This document shows positions 33,571 through 45,791 of a stretch of 64,000 bases of DNA, one piece after another. The translations under genes were made by a program, and so were the position numbers. The notes beneath the pieces are model-generated. The model did no database searches and was not told the DNA's origin. It worked only from the letters and a program-made list of their open reading frames with translations. The DNA is from Tridacna crocea (lineage: Eukaryota > Mollusca > Bivalvia > Cardiida > Cardiidae): contig OX031060.1 in the NCBI GenBank assembly GCA_943736015.1, forward strand, positions 25,683,231 to 25,747,230, in the 5' to 3' direction. The stretch's first letter is position 1. Each line of letters opens with the position of its first letter.

Positions 33571-36500
33571 GAAGACTCTAAAGAGTTTAGGTACATACAC
33601 AACACAAATGAAGACTCTAAAGAGTAAAGGTACATACACAGCAGATATGACGATCCTAAAGATTAAAGGTACATACAGAACAGAAATGAAGACTATAAAG
33701 AGTAAAGGTACATACAGAACAGAAATGAAGACTCTAAAGAGTAAAGGTACATACACAGCAGATATGACGATCCTAAAGAGTGAAGGTACATACAGAACGG
33801 AAATGAAGACTCCAAAGAGTTAAGGTACATACACAGCAGATATGACGATCCTAAAGAGTGAAGGTACATACAGAACAGAAATGAGGACTCCAAAGAGTAA
33901 AGGTACATACACAGCAGATATGACGATTCTAAAGAGTGAAGGTACATACAGAACAGAAATGAAGACTCCAAAGAGTAAAGGTACATACACAGCAGTTATG
34001 ACGATCCTAAAGAGTGAAGGTACATACAGAACAGAAATGAGGACTCCAAAGAGTAAAGGTACATACACAGCAGATATGACGATCCTAAAGAGTGAAGGTA
34101 CATACAGAACAGAAATGAAGACTCCAAAGAGTAAAGGTACATACAGAACAGAAAAGAAGACTCTAAAGAGTGAAGGTACATACAGAACAGAAATGAAGAC
34201 TCCAAAGAGTAAAGGTACATACAGAACAGAAAAGAAGACTCTAAAGAGTGAAGGTACATACAGAACAGAAATGAAGACTCCAAAGAGTAAAGGTACATAC
34301 ACAGCAGATATGACGATCCTAAAGAGTGAAGGTACATACAGAACAGAAATGAAGACTCCAAAGAGTAAAGGTACATACAGAACAGAAAAGAAGACTCTAA
34401 AGAGTGAAGGTACATACAGAACAGAAAAGAAGACTCTAAAGAGCAAAGGTACATACAGAACAGAAATGAAGACTCCAAAGAGTAAAGGTACATACACAGC
34501 AGATATGACGATCCTAAAGAGTGAAGGTACATACAGAACAGAAATGAAGACTCCAAAGAGTAAAGGTACATACACAGCAGATATGACGATCCTAAAGAGT
34601 GAAGGTACATACAGAACAGAAATGAAGACTCCAAAGAGTAAAGGTACATACAGAACAGAAAAGAAGACTCTAAAGAGAGAAGGTACATACAGAACAGAAA
34701 TGAAGACTCCAAAGAGTAAAGGTACATACAGAACAGAAAAGAAGACTCTAAAGAGCGAAGGTACATACAGAACAGAAATGAAGACTCCAAAGAGTAAAGG
34801 TACATACACAGCAGATGTGACGATTCTAAAGAGCGAAGGTACATACAGAACAGAAATGAAGACTCCAAAGAGTAAAGGTACATACACAGCAGATGTGACG
34901 ATTCTAAAGAGCGAAGGTACATACAGAACAGAAATGAGGACTCCAAAGAGTAAAGGTACATACACAGCAGATATGACGATTCTAAAGAGCGAAGGTACAT
35001 ACAGAACAGAAATGAGGACTCCAAAGAGTAAAGGTACATACAGAACAGAAAAGAAGACTCCAAAGAGTGAAGGTACATACAGAACAGAAATGAAGACTCC
35101 AAAGAGTGAAGGTACATACAGAACAGAAAAGAAGACTCCAAAGAGTGAAGGTACATACAGAACAGAAATGAAGACTCCAAAGAGCAAAGGTACATACAGA
35201 ACAGAAATGAAGACTCCAAAGAGTTAAGGTACAAACACAGCAGATATGACGATCCTAAAGAGTGAAGGTACATACAGAACAGAAATGAAGACTCCAAAGA
35301 GTAAAGGTACATACACAGCAGATATGACGACTCTAAAGAGTGAAGGTACATACAGAACGGAAATGAAGACTCTAAAGGGTGAAGGTACATACAGAACGGA
35401 AATGAAGACTCCAAAGAGTAAAGGTACATACAGAACGGAAAAGAAGACTCTAAAGGGTGAAGGTACATACAGAACAGAAATGAAGACTCCAAAGAGTAAA
35501 GGTACATACACAGCAGATATGACGATTCTAAAGAGCGAAGGTACATACAGAACAGAAATGAAGACTCCAAAGAGTAAAGGTACATACACAGCAGTTATGA
35601 CGATCCTAAAGAGCGAAGGTACATACAGAACAGAAATGAAGACTCCAACGATTAAATGTACATACACAGCAGATATGACGATCCTAAAGAGCGAAGGTAC
35701 ATACAGAACAGAAATGAAGACTCCAAAGAGTGAAGGTACATACAGAACAGAAAAGAAGACTCCAAAGAGTGAAGGTACATACAGAACAGAAAAGAAGACT
35801 CCAAAGAGTGAAGGTACATACAGAACAGAAATGAAGACTCCAAGAGTAAAGGTACATACAGAACAGAAATGAAGACTCCAAAGAGTTAAGGTACAAACAC
35901 AGCAGATATGACGATCCTAAAGAGTGAAGGTACATACAGAACGGAAATGAAGACTCCAAAGAGTAAAGGTACATACACAGCAGATATGACGACTCTAAAG
36001 AGTGAAGGTACATACAGAACGGAAATGAAGACTCCAAAGAGTAAAGGTACATACAGAACAGAAAAGAAGACTCTAAAAGGTGAAGGTACATACAGAACAG
36101 AAATGAAGACTCCAAAGAGTAAAGGTACATACAGAACAGAAAAGAAGACTCTAAAGAGCGAAGGTACATACAGAACAGAAATGAAGACTCCAAAGAGTAA
36201 AGGTACATACACAGCAGATATGACGATTCTAAAGAGCGAAGGTACATACAGAACAGAAATGAAGACTCCAAAGAGTAAAGGTACATACACAGCAGTTATG
36301 ACGATCCTAAAGAGCGAAGGTACATACAGAACAGAAATGAGGACTCCAAAGAGTAAAGGTACATACACAGCAGATATGACGATCCTAAAGAGCGAAGGTA
36401 CATACAGAACAGAAATGAAGACTCCAAAGAGTAAATGTACATACAGAACAGAAATGAAGACTCCAACGAGTAAATGTACATACACAGCAGATATGACGAT

Positions 36501-38003
36501 CCTAAAGAGCGAAGGTACATACAGAACAGAAATGAAGACTCCAAAGAGTGAAGGTACATACAGAACAGAAAAGAAGACTCCAAAGAGTGAAGGTACATAC
36601 AGAACAGAAATGAAGACTCCAAAGAGTGAAGGTACATACAGAACAGAAAAGAAGACTCCAAAGAGTGAAGGTACATACAGAACAGAAATGAAGACTCCAA
36701 GAGTAAAGGTACATACAGAACGGAAATGAAGACTCCAAAGAGTGAAGGTACATACACAGCAGATATGACGATCCTAAAGAGTGAAGGTACATACAGAACG
36801 GAAATGAAGACTCCAAAGAGTAAAGGTACATACACAGCAGATATGACGATCCTAAAGAGTGAAGGTACATACAGAACGGAAATGAAGACTCCAAAGAGTA
36901 AAGGTACATACACAGCAGATATGACGACTCTAAAGAGTGAAGGTACATACAGAACGGAAATGAAGACTCCAAAGAGTAAAGGTACATACAGAACAGAAAA
37001 GAAGACTCTAAAAGGTGAAGGTACATACAGAACAGAAATGAAGACTCCAAAGAGTAAAGGTACATACAGAACAGAAAAGAAGACTCTAAAGAGCGAAGGT
37101 ACATACAGAACAGAAATGAAGACTCCAAAGAGTAAAGGTACATACAGAACAGAAAAGAAGACTCTAAAGAGCGAAGGTACATACAGAACAGAAATGAAGA
37201 CTCCAAAGAGTAAAGGTACATACACAGCAGATATGACGATTCTAAAGAGCGAAGGTACATACAGAACAGAAATGAAGACTCCAAAGAGTAAAGGTACATA
37301 CACAGCAGATATGACGATCCTAAAGAGCGAAGGTACATACAGAACAGAAATGAAGACTCCAAAGAGTAAAGGTACATACAGAACAGAAAAGAAGACTCCA
37401 AAGAGTGAAGGTACATACAGAACAGAAATGAAGACTCCAAAGAGTAAAGGTACATACGCAACGGAAAAGAAGACTCCAAAGAGTGAAGGTACATACAGAA
37501 CCGAATTGAAGACTCTAAAGAGTAAGGGTACATACGCAACGGAAATGATGATCCTAAAAAGTAAAGGTACATACAGAAAAGAAATGAAGAGTCTAAAGAG
37601 TAAAGGTACATACGCAACGGATATGACGATCCTAAAGACTAAAGGTACAGACAGAACAAAAATGAAGACTCCAAAGAGTAAAGGTACATACAGAACAGAA
37701 AAGAAGACTCTAAAGAGCAAAGGTACATACAGAACAGAAATGAAGACTCCAAGGAGTTAAGGTACATACACAGCAGATATGACGATCCTAAAGAGTGAAA
37801 GTACATACAGAACAGAAATGAAGAGTGTAAAGAGTTAAGGTACATTCGCAACGGATATGACGATCCTAAAGAGTAAAGGTACATACAAAACAGAAAGGAA
37901 GACTCTAAAGACTTAAGGTACATACACAGCAGATATGACGATCCTAAAGAGTGAAGGTACATACAAAATAGAAATGAAGACTCTAAAGAGTAAAGGTACA
38001 TAC
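33571..38003 (+). repeat. 39-bp satellite, forward block (~114 units)
   Basis: Units of AAAGAGTRAAGGTACATAC plus one of three 20-base variants: ACAGCAGATATGACGATCCT, AGAACAGAAATGAAGACTCC or AGAACAGAAAAGAAGACTCT. Variants alternate, giving a 78-bp dimer pattern. Larger blocks are also copied: a region with CAAACACAGC at 35230 recurs at 35893, and a 3-base deletion (CTCCAAGAGTAAAGG) recurs at about 35848 and 36698. Because 39 is a multiple of 3 and stops are rare, several frames on both strands stay open for hundreds of codons. Units at the right end are more diverged. Confidence 0.97.
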
Positions 38004-39050
38004 TCTTTAGAGTCTTCTTTTCTGTTCTGTATGTACCTTTACTCTTTAGGATCGTCATATCCGTTGCGTATGTACCTTAACTCTTTAGAGTCTTCATTTC
38101 TGTTCTGTATGTACCTTTACTCTTTAGGATCGTCATATCCGTTGCGTATGTACCTTAACTCTTTAGAGTCTTCATTTCTGTTCTGTATGTACCTTTAGTC
38201 TTTAGGATCGTCATATCCATTGGGTATGTACCTTAACTCTTTAGAGTCTTCATTTTTGTTCTGTATGTACCTTTACTCTTAAGGATCGTCATATCTGCTG
38301 CGTATGTACCTTTACTCTTTAGACACTTCATTTCTGTTCTGTATGTACCCTTACTCTTTAGGATCGTTATATCCGTTGCGTATGTACCTTTACTCTTTAG
38401 AGTCTTCAGTTCTGTTTTGTATGTACCTTTACTCTTTAGGATCGTCATATCCGTTGCGTATGTACCTTTACTCTTTAGAGTCCTCTCAGCTGTTGTGTAT
38501 GTACCTTAACTCTTTAGAGTCTTCATTTCTGTTTTATATGTACCTTTATTCTTTAGGATCGTCATATCTGTTATGTATGTACCTTAACTCATTAGAGTCT
38601 TCATTTCTGTTTTTTATGTACCTTTACTCTTTAAGATCTTCATATCTGTTGTGTATGTCCCTTAACTCTTTAGAGTCTTCATTTCTTTTCTATATGTACC
38701 TTTACTCTTTAGGATCGTCATATCTGTTGTGTATGTACCTAAACTCTTTAGAGTCTTCACTTCGGTTTTATATGTACCTAATCGCTTTAGAGTCTTCATT
38801 TCTGTTTTGATGTACCTATTCCCTTTAGAGTTGTCATCATTGTTGATAGGAACCTAATCTCATTACAGTCTTTATCATTGTTGTGTACGCACCGAATTTC
38901 TTTTAAGTCGTCAAGTCTGATGTGTATGTACCTTAACTCTTTAGAGTCTTCATTTCTGTTTTGTATGTACCTTAACTCACAGCTGTTGTGTTTGTACCTT
39001 AACTCTTTAGAGTCTTCATTTCTGTTTTGTATGTACCTTAACTCTTTAGT
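38004..39050 (-). repeat. 39-bp satellite, inverted block (~27 units)
   Basis: Same unit in reverse complement (CTTTAGAGTCTTCATTTCTG, GGATCGTCATATCCGTTGCG). The switch falls inside a unit at GGTACATA/CTCTTTAGAG. Units carry the CGTTGCG variant, which is also seen at 37450-37620 near the junction. Confidence 0.96.
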
Positions 39051-39120
39051 TTGTGAAGAAGACTCTAAAGAGTTTAGGTACATACAAAACAGAAATTATT
39101 CTAAAGAGATTAGGTACATA
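39051..39120 (+). repeat. 39-bp satellite, short terminal block back in forward orientation
   Basis: After TTTGTGAA the sequence returns to GAAGACTCTAAAGAG for fewer than two units, then ends at ACATAGTTAACC. Confidence 0.9.
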
Positions 39121-39288
39121 GTTAACCATAATGCCGATTAGGCACATAGGCAACAGTGTTTTCTAGTCTTTCTGATTCAAATTTGAATCAATTTTTACAC
39201 CTTTAATTTTTCGAAATTTTAAATGTGTATAAGGCTTGCCATTATTAATGTTTTTGTAATGTTTTCATGTCGTATTAATATGTCCCAA

Positions 39289-39718
39289 TATAACTCTTTA
39301 CCAAACAAGTCTGAGTTTTTTAGTTCTGATAACCAAGAGGAAGAAGCGTGAAAATCGCAAAATCATTGCGGGAAAAGAAGACAGTGCTGGTAACCAACAG
39401 TTTCTCCTTTCCCATAACGTTTACTACACTTCAAAGACAATCCTGTCATTTGATATACATCTATCATAATTTGTCATCTGCAAATGCTTTCAGTATAGAT
39501 ATATATAAAATATGACCATCACAGGGACGTAGGAAGCAATTCAAGATGGGGGGATGCTAACTCGTATTTTATGGAAAATTTTGCGTCGATTGAAACTATC
39601 CGCGACAAAGGGTAATTTGAATTACCATGATTGTCAAAATCATTTGGGGGGGGGGGGGGGCTTACCCCCTCACCCCCCCCCCCCTGTTCCTACGGGCCTG
39701 CATCAGGTAACGAGTTAA
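39289..39718 (+). repeat. TTAA palindromic element carrying a nested insertion
   Basis: Starts ATAACTCTTTACCAAAC and ends GGTAACGAGTTAA, interrupted at 39522-39700 by a different element. Confidence 0.85.
39522..39700. mobile_element. 179-bp TIR element with 5-bp target duplication
   Basis: CAGGGACGTAGGAAGC at the left and TGTTCCTACGGGCCTG at the right form imperfect terminal inverted repeats. CATCA flanks both sides. The interior has long G and C runs (about 39647-39686). Non-coding. Confidence 0.82.
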
Positions 39719-39769
39719 TTCTCTTCAAAACGAGAAAATTTAAGACATGTCGACATCGAAAGCATAAAT

Positions 39770-40345
39770 TTGCAAGTGACATTTGAAATGTTATTCAATT
39801 TTTTTTAAAATTTGTCTTTCAAAAGGTAGAAAACATTGCGGGAAAAGAAAAAAAAATGCTGGTTACCAGCATTTTATTCTTTTCCCACACTGTTTTTAAA
39901 AACCTTCTTTTTCGGGATCGTTAAGAGTCGACCCACGGTATGGTTTGTATAGAATTAGAAAACTTGTTGGCAATGACTTTATATATGTATACTACATGTC
40001 CTTTTTCTGCCCATGTAGATTCCAGTCATTTAATTAAAAGCATACATGTAGATCTATAATGAGTTTGAAATCCAAAGACTTAAAAAGCTTAGAAAATGAC
40101 ACTTGCTACATTTGGGATTTTTACTGTTTTTGAAGACTAGTCAATTAACTCTTTAGCAGACAATTTCGAGTTTTCGCATTTAGCAAACCGATGAAAAAGT
40201 CTGTTTGAAAACATCGTGGAAAAAAGAGAAAATACAAGAAACAGCATTGTCTCGTTTTCTCACTATGTTTTCTAGCCTATCATACAAATTCTGTCATTTT
40301 AACCTGAATTAAATTGTTGTCTGCGAATCCTTTCGATTTGGACAA
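39770..40345. repeat. Two diverged TTAA palindromic elements
   Basis: Copies around 39720-39960 (perfect GCTGGTTACCAGCATTTT centre) and 40145-40345 (TTAACTCTTTAGC start). Confidence 0.7.
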
Positions 40346-40523
40346 GTCGTTCTCGTGTGAGTTGAACTAAAATTCCAAAGCGTTTGAATCAGTTTCAAGC
40401 TACAAACATACGGGATATTCCGGCAAAATTTAAGACGGAACTACTTTAACCCTCGCTCATTCTACCGCTGTGTACCTTCACGCTATAGATTATTAGATCC
40501 ACGGTTCAATTTAGGCCTACTTC

Positions 40524-40961
40524 AGCTGTTTCGGTAACAGACGAGTTCGGTAACGTTAACAAAGCAATTATATAGTTTTTGTGTATCGTGACATTCTTCA
40601 CACCCAACGCATGGAGTTATTTTTTTTTCCAAACCTTCGTTTTTTAAAACTTTATTTTGTAAATTCCACTGTATTTCATATATAATATTTTTGTTATGTA
40701 CCCCATCTCATGCTGTATACGAGTATCGACCATGTGGATTGCCTATCTATTAAGCGAAAAGCGGTAGAGAGTGAAAAAATAAAAGGTTTGAACCTATAGA
40801 TTTATCAATGGATGAAAAGTGCAAAAGTAAAAGCCATACATTACTAGTGTAAAGAACGTCACGGAACACAAACACAATAATGATAGCTTTGTTACCAAAA
40901 CATCCAATCGATTTACTCTTTACAGTCTATGTTACCGAACTCGTCTGTTACCGAAACATCT
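40524..40961. repeat. ~440-bp element with 31-bp terminal inverted repeats
   Basis: Left arm AGCTGTTTCGGTAACAGACG..GGTAAC, right arm GTTACCGAACTCGTCTGTTA..CATCT, nearly exact complements. The interior is AT-rich and non-coding. Probably a MITE. Confidence 0.8.
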
Positions 40962-40969
40962 GTAACCCC

Positions 40970-41105
40970 CATTATCTCCCGCTAGATGGCATTCTATAAA
41001 TACTCATCTATCTGATATGGGCATCCTGGGTACAGAACATTATCTCCCGCTAGATGGCCTTCTATAAATACTCATCTATCTGATATGGGCATGCTGGGTA
41101 TAGAC
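40970..41105. repeat. 68-bp direct tandem duplication
   Basis: 40970-41037 is repeated at 41038-41105 (ATTATCTCCCGCTAGATGGC). Confidence 0.9.
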
Positions 41106-41184
41106 TGGTTACCGCTTCTGATACAACTACGTATAAAGGTAATACACGGTATACAACGGTGGCCAGTTCATGCTGGGTACAGAG

Positions 41185-41775
41185 CCGAACCACTTTCCTA
41201 CGCGACAACCGTTACTTTGAATTTAAAACAAAAAAAGGTTTACCAAATAAAACGCCACCTCGTGCAATTAACTCAACAATGATCACCAGTTTAGAGAAAT
41301 CTGTTGCTACAACAAGTCTCATTTCTCCTCAAACGTATTGATATGTAAAAGCTATTTTCAACATTGCTACTTTATAGAGCGTAATATTACAGTCAACCCG
41401 CTTTCGGGGCTAGTAGTGATGCGTCATATAAGACAGTCGAATCTTCGAAGAATATGACATGCGCAGACAACGGGGCACAGAACCGAACCACTTTCCTACG
41501 CGACAACCGTTACTTTGAATTTAAAACAAAAAAAAAAAAGGTTTACCCAATAAAACGCTACCTCGTGCAATTCACTCAACTATGATCACCAGTTTAGAGA
41601 AATCTGTTGCTAAAGCAGGTCTCATTTCTCCTCAAACGTAATGATACGTAAAAGCTATTTTCAACACTGTTACTTTATATAGCGTAATATAACAGTCAGC
41701 CCGCTTTCGGGGCTAGTAGTGATGCGTCATATAAGACAGTCGAATCTTCAAAGAATATGACATGCGCAGACAACG
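41185..41775. repeat. ~298-bp direct tandem duplication
   Basis: 41185-41472 and 41483-41775 are about 97% alike (CCGAACCACTTTCCTACGCG; ATGACATGCGCAGACAACG). They differ mainly in an A-run length. Confidence 0.92.
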
Positions 41776-42067
41776 CTGTCACCCCTTCAGCTATGACGGA
41801 AATATTATTGCGCTAAATTGTATGGCCAAACCTTTGTATTTAGATCTATAAATGAACACATGTCCAGGTTTTGTGTCAGAATTTCTCACATAAATCTATT
41901 CATTTTAAATGCAAATAGATAGATACTTGTTAAAAGTTTCAAAATTCCATTAGGACTATTTGAATGGCGTAGAGTTCAGTGGTTAAGCCTCCAAGGGCAG
42001 TTTGAACTCGTTTTTGGACAGAATTTTGTATGTTAACTTAAGTCCGCGAAGCTGAGAGCTTCGCTGA

Positions 42068-43379
42068 CTAAAAACTATATTTCTAAAGGTCGTAAAAAAC
42101 CTGGGTTATGTGGCAAAGGGTTTTAAATAGTTACTGCGAATGTTTTCACCCGACGACAACACTTTGGACTCGTCCTGATACTAAGCATATGGAGATGATT
42201 GAATAAACTTAGGTCAGATGGTTATGATTGTCTTTTAAAAAGTAAAACAAAAAACTATTGTTGAAACAGGAGAAAATGCATGTTTTAAGCCCTTCCTTTT
42301 TTCCTCAAATATTTTCACAATTTGAAAATTCGGTTTTTTTTTCACAAATGTTTATGAACTAGATCTACATAATGATATTACTTTCAGTTTTCGGTTTTTT
42401 GAAAGTGTGTGTGGGGGGGGGGGGGATTGGGGGGATGTGTTAAGGTTGAGAAAGTGAGAAAAATAACAGACAGTGGGACAAATCAGCACGTCTGCCGCCT
42501 TTTAACAAAAAAAAAATGGGTGAAGGGTTAAATCGGTGTTCCTTTGATCTCGGTATCGCACTGCAGAGTGGGTGACCTTTAGAACAGCTAATGTACTTTC
42601 TTCTTACAGATTAGCACACACGTGTCACATTAAATTGACTCTTCTTACCTTTTGTTTCATATTAAAATACCCCTTTGGTTATCATTAATGGTCAGGATTA
42701 TGAATTTTATACAGGTTTCAGAGGCTAAGTCCGTTCTTAGTCTCTACATGCTCTTTATTTAAATACAATTTTATAAAATGCATATTTTGTCTGTTTGTGA
42801 TTTTCTTTTTCAAAGGCAATATCATGAAATATGTTTGAATTGTGTTAGAATTGATTTCCATAGGTTTCTTGCTATGTCATTTTCTTTTCAGTTATGAATT
42901 TGTCCAAATTTAAAGGATTTGCAAACGGGACATATGGCATTTGTTACTGAAATAATGCTTTGATTGTCCGGTGTCACATGATACTACAGGTGCGCCACTT
43001 ACGATAAAATGGAAATATCGCTTAACGTCTATTGATTGTAATGTTGGAAATTGAATGTAAAAGGCTAGAGATATTTCATAAGTATAGTTTTCAGGAACAA
43101 CCTTAATTTTGTTCGATATATCAACAGGATTTTTCTCTCTATTCGTCATGCATCCTACTGTCAAGGGACGTTACTCCTGCTTCTTCCTCATGATCAAGAG
43201 GAGACCATTTATACAAAAATAAACCAAACTTTGTCATGAATACTCTCCCTTCAACCGAAAAGGTATTCATTTGCTTGGTGGGATGACTGAACAATATGTC
43301 TCTGTTTCTTTCAAACTATTAATTCCACACATGGATTTCCTTGACAAATACAACTTCAGCGTTTTCAACGCTTTGATTC
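42068..43379. repeat. Segmental duplication, copy 2
   Basis: Direct copy of 29281-30787. G-run at about 42413-42435. The minus-strand open stretch TYEISLAFYIQFPTLQSID differs from copy 1 at several residues. Confidence 0.85.
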
Positions 43380-43557
43380 AAACCAGACACACAATTCAAA
43401 ACATGGAATTCCGAGGAAGAACGCTGACAGAGTTGTTTATTCATGTTTGTGTGGCTTAAACACGATGGTTTATTCATGTCAGTATATCAATATAGGCCAA
43501 ATAAATGAAATATTACAGGTTTAGCCTGCCATACGCCTGTACATCCAGGCGTACAGA

Positions 43558-43602
43558 AAGAGAGAGAGAGTGAGACAGACAGACAGACAGACAGACAGAC
43601 AG
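43558..43602. repeat. (AGAC)n microsatellite
   Basis: AGAGAGAGAG then about seven ACAG units. Confidence 0.95.
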
Positions 43603-43829
43603 TGGATGGATGAATTACTGGGCAAACAGGTTTTTACATTTTTGTTGATTTTCTATTGACCTAATGCTACTACTTTAGAGACTTACTGAACCTACAGATG
43701 ATGATATCAAAGGAACCTTCTACATTTATTGAAGTGTATTCAGAAGTACGCAAAAAATAAATCTAAGTGAAAAATCTGTGTTCTTATCCAAATACTTAAG
43801 AAAAGTAGGCCTATGTGTATTCTCAGAGC

Positions 43830-44125
43830 TTGGGTATACTGGAATCAGCCTGACTGTCTGTGTGTTCGTCCATGTGTCCATCCGCCCGTCAGCCCATGTG
43901 TACAAAATACTAGTAATTTTGTGTTGCGAACTCCTCCTACAGTTTTCCTTCTTGTATTGAAACTTTGCACATATACTGACCAAATATTGAAGATTTGCAA
44001 GACGCAGTTTTCAAGTGTCAACTCTTCCTGGTTGAGGAATTATTTCCCCTTGAACTTGACACTTTTTTTCTGTCAAAGCGCTGGTGGGGGTATTAAGTCA
44101 CATTCAGTGACAGCTCTAGTTTCTA
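43830..44125 (-). repeat. Dispersed ~300-bp repeat, inverted mate of 1862-2176
   Basis: Ends AAGTCACATTCAGTGACAGC. Begins with the CAGCCTGACTGTCTGTGTG region. Confidence 0.75.
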
Positions 44126-44129
44126 CCCC

Positions 44130-45780
44130 ATACCCCATGTTGTGGATATTCATTTGAATTGCCTCAATGAGACAATTCTAATGAGTAGCCATAACATAGG
44201 GTTAAGTGGAGAAAAACTAATATTTTCAGTTATGAAATCAGAATCACATCCTCTATCTGGAGCTCTGATTCTGTGTTCTGAAACTCCAAAGTATTTGATC
44301 CAAGCTCTGTGAAAAAGGGGCTTTATTCATCTGTGAAATGCATCAACCAAGATCAGCCTGCAATCTGGGCAGGCTGACCAGGGCCAAACTGTTTCGCTGT
44401 AAGTCAACTCAATGTATGTCTAAGGATCAGCCTACCTCATGATTAAGTCTGTTGTTATTATTGATCTGTAGGTAAAACATGGCTTGCTCGGTATAAAACA
44501 TCACAGAGATGCATTTATTTGCAGACATGTACACTGGGCTCAAACTTTTTGCTGTCAGTCATATTTTTGGTTATTGATCAATCAATGTTGGTCAATTTTC
44601 TGTTTGTCAAAGGACTACCACAAGGTAAGGTAATTATTTTTAAAAAGTGGCTCCAGTGGATCCATAAATGTGAAGACTTAGGCTGGTATCAAGTGTCATG
44701 GAGCTGCATTAAGCCCCCTTTTTGCTAGAGCATGGTTTATATTTATCAGCTCCGGTTGTTCCTGGAAACCTGAATTAAGACCTGTACTGGAGCCATAATT
44801 ATGGTGGACTTTTTAAAGTCTATGGTGACCCTTCTCACCATAGATGTAAACCCGAAATCTCACACCTGAGCTGCAAACCCTTCTTTGCTATTGGGTTGAC
44901 GATATACAACAAAAGTGTGACAATCTTTAGAATATACAGGAGCAAAAAAAAAAAAGCATCACCCAAAGCTCGGTAAAATTCAATTATCGGCCAGAAACTC
45001 GGTGTATTTTGGTAGTTAGTATGAAGTTACATTATACCCGGTCGCTTTGGGATTTAAGAACTACCCATGTTTCTGGACCTAATGCTACAGTATATCCTGT
45101 CCTGGTTATACATCATTATGTTGAAATAGACACTAGATTTTATTAAAGAATAAATGAGCATTTGAAACAGGTGTTTAGGAGGAAAATGATGATCTTGCAA
45201 GATGACAGGCTGTTAGCTATCACATCTATTTATAGATTGTATATGACCCATTTCTATTTATAGATCACATCAGGACTAGGTTATTTTCATGTAAACACAG
45301 TGACAGAAACACAAATCAGATCGGTGAAAGGAAACGAAAGGTTGAGCATTATTTGTTTCTTCAAAAGACGTTTAAAGGTCGGTATAGATATTTATTTTTT
45401 TAGATAAATGTCTAAGCTTTGTAATTGAGCTGTTCTGGACCAAGGATTTGTAAAATTTGATTATTTCAGTACAATGGAGTATGGTCTACGTAGTTTCGAT
45501 TTTACAGCAAAGAGGAAACATATAACATTCATAATTATCACTTTATTAGATTAAATCAGCTTTGTGAAAAACTCACAAATCAAGTAACTAAAATATCGTA
45601 TGAAAAAGCAGCTGTTGTAGCGGGTTCAGTCATAATAAGACTTCTATCTAAGATGGTTTAAGTTGGTTCTTTCAAACAGGAAGAAAATTTGCCATGGCTA
45701 TATTCATCAACCCATTCTTATTCCACTAGAACAGCGACTTTTATCTCAAAATTGAAAATGTTAATTTTTCTCCACTGAAC
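44130..45780. other. Intergenic stretch
   Basis: A diverged copy of the ATGTTGTG..GAGTACCCACAACAT palindrome lies at about 44138-44205. Otherwise unique-looking; no gene called. Confidence 0.5.
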
Positions 45781-45791
45781 CTGATGTTGTG

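Noticed and set aside
33571-39120. CRISPR-like array
   Set aside because: The context is eukaryotic, there are no unique spacers between repeats, and the whole 39-bp unit is repeated with only three variant tails.
33518-39141. Long ORFs (up to 529 codons) in the 33.5-39.1 kb region
   Set aside because: Artefacts of a 39-bp tandem repeat whose period is a multiple of three; open frames occur on both strands at once.
41085-41341. Short ORFs near 41.1-41.3 kb
   Set aside because: They lie in a non-coding tandem duplication; the second copy (41483-41775) breaks the same frames.
43271-43459. Plus-strand ORF of 62 codons (MLGGMTEQYVSVSFK..)
   Set aside because: It straddles the end of the segmental duplication; copy 1 does not preserve the frame because of an indel at about 30680.
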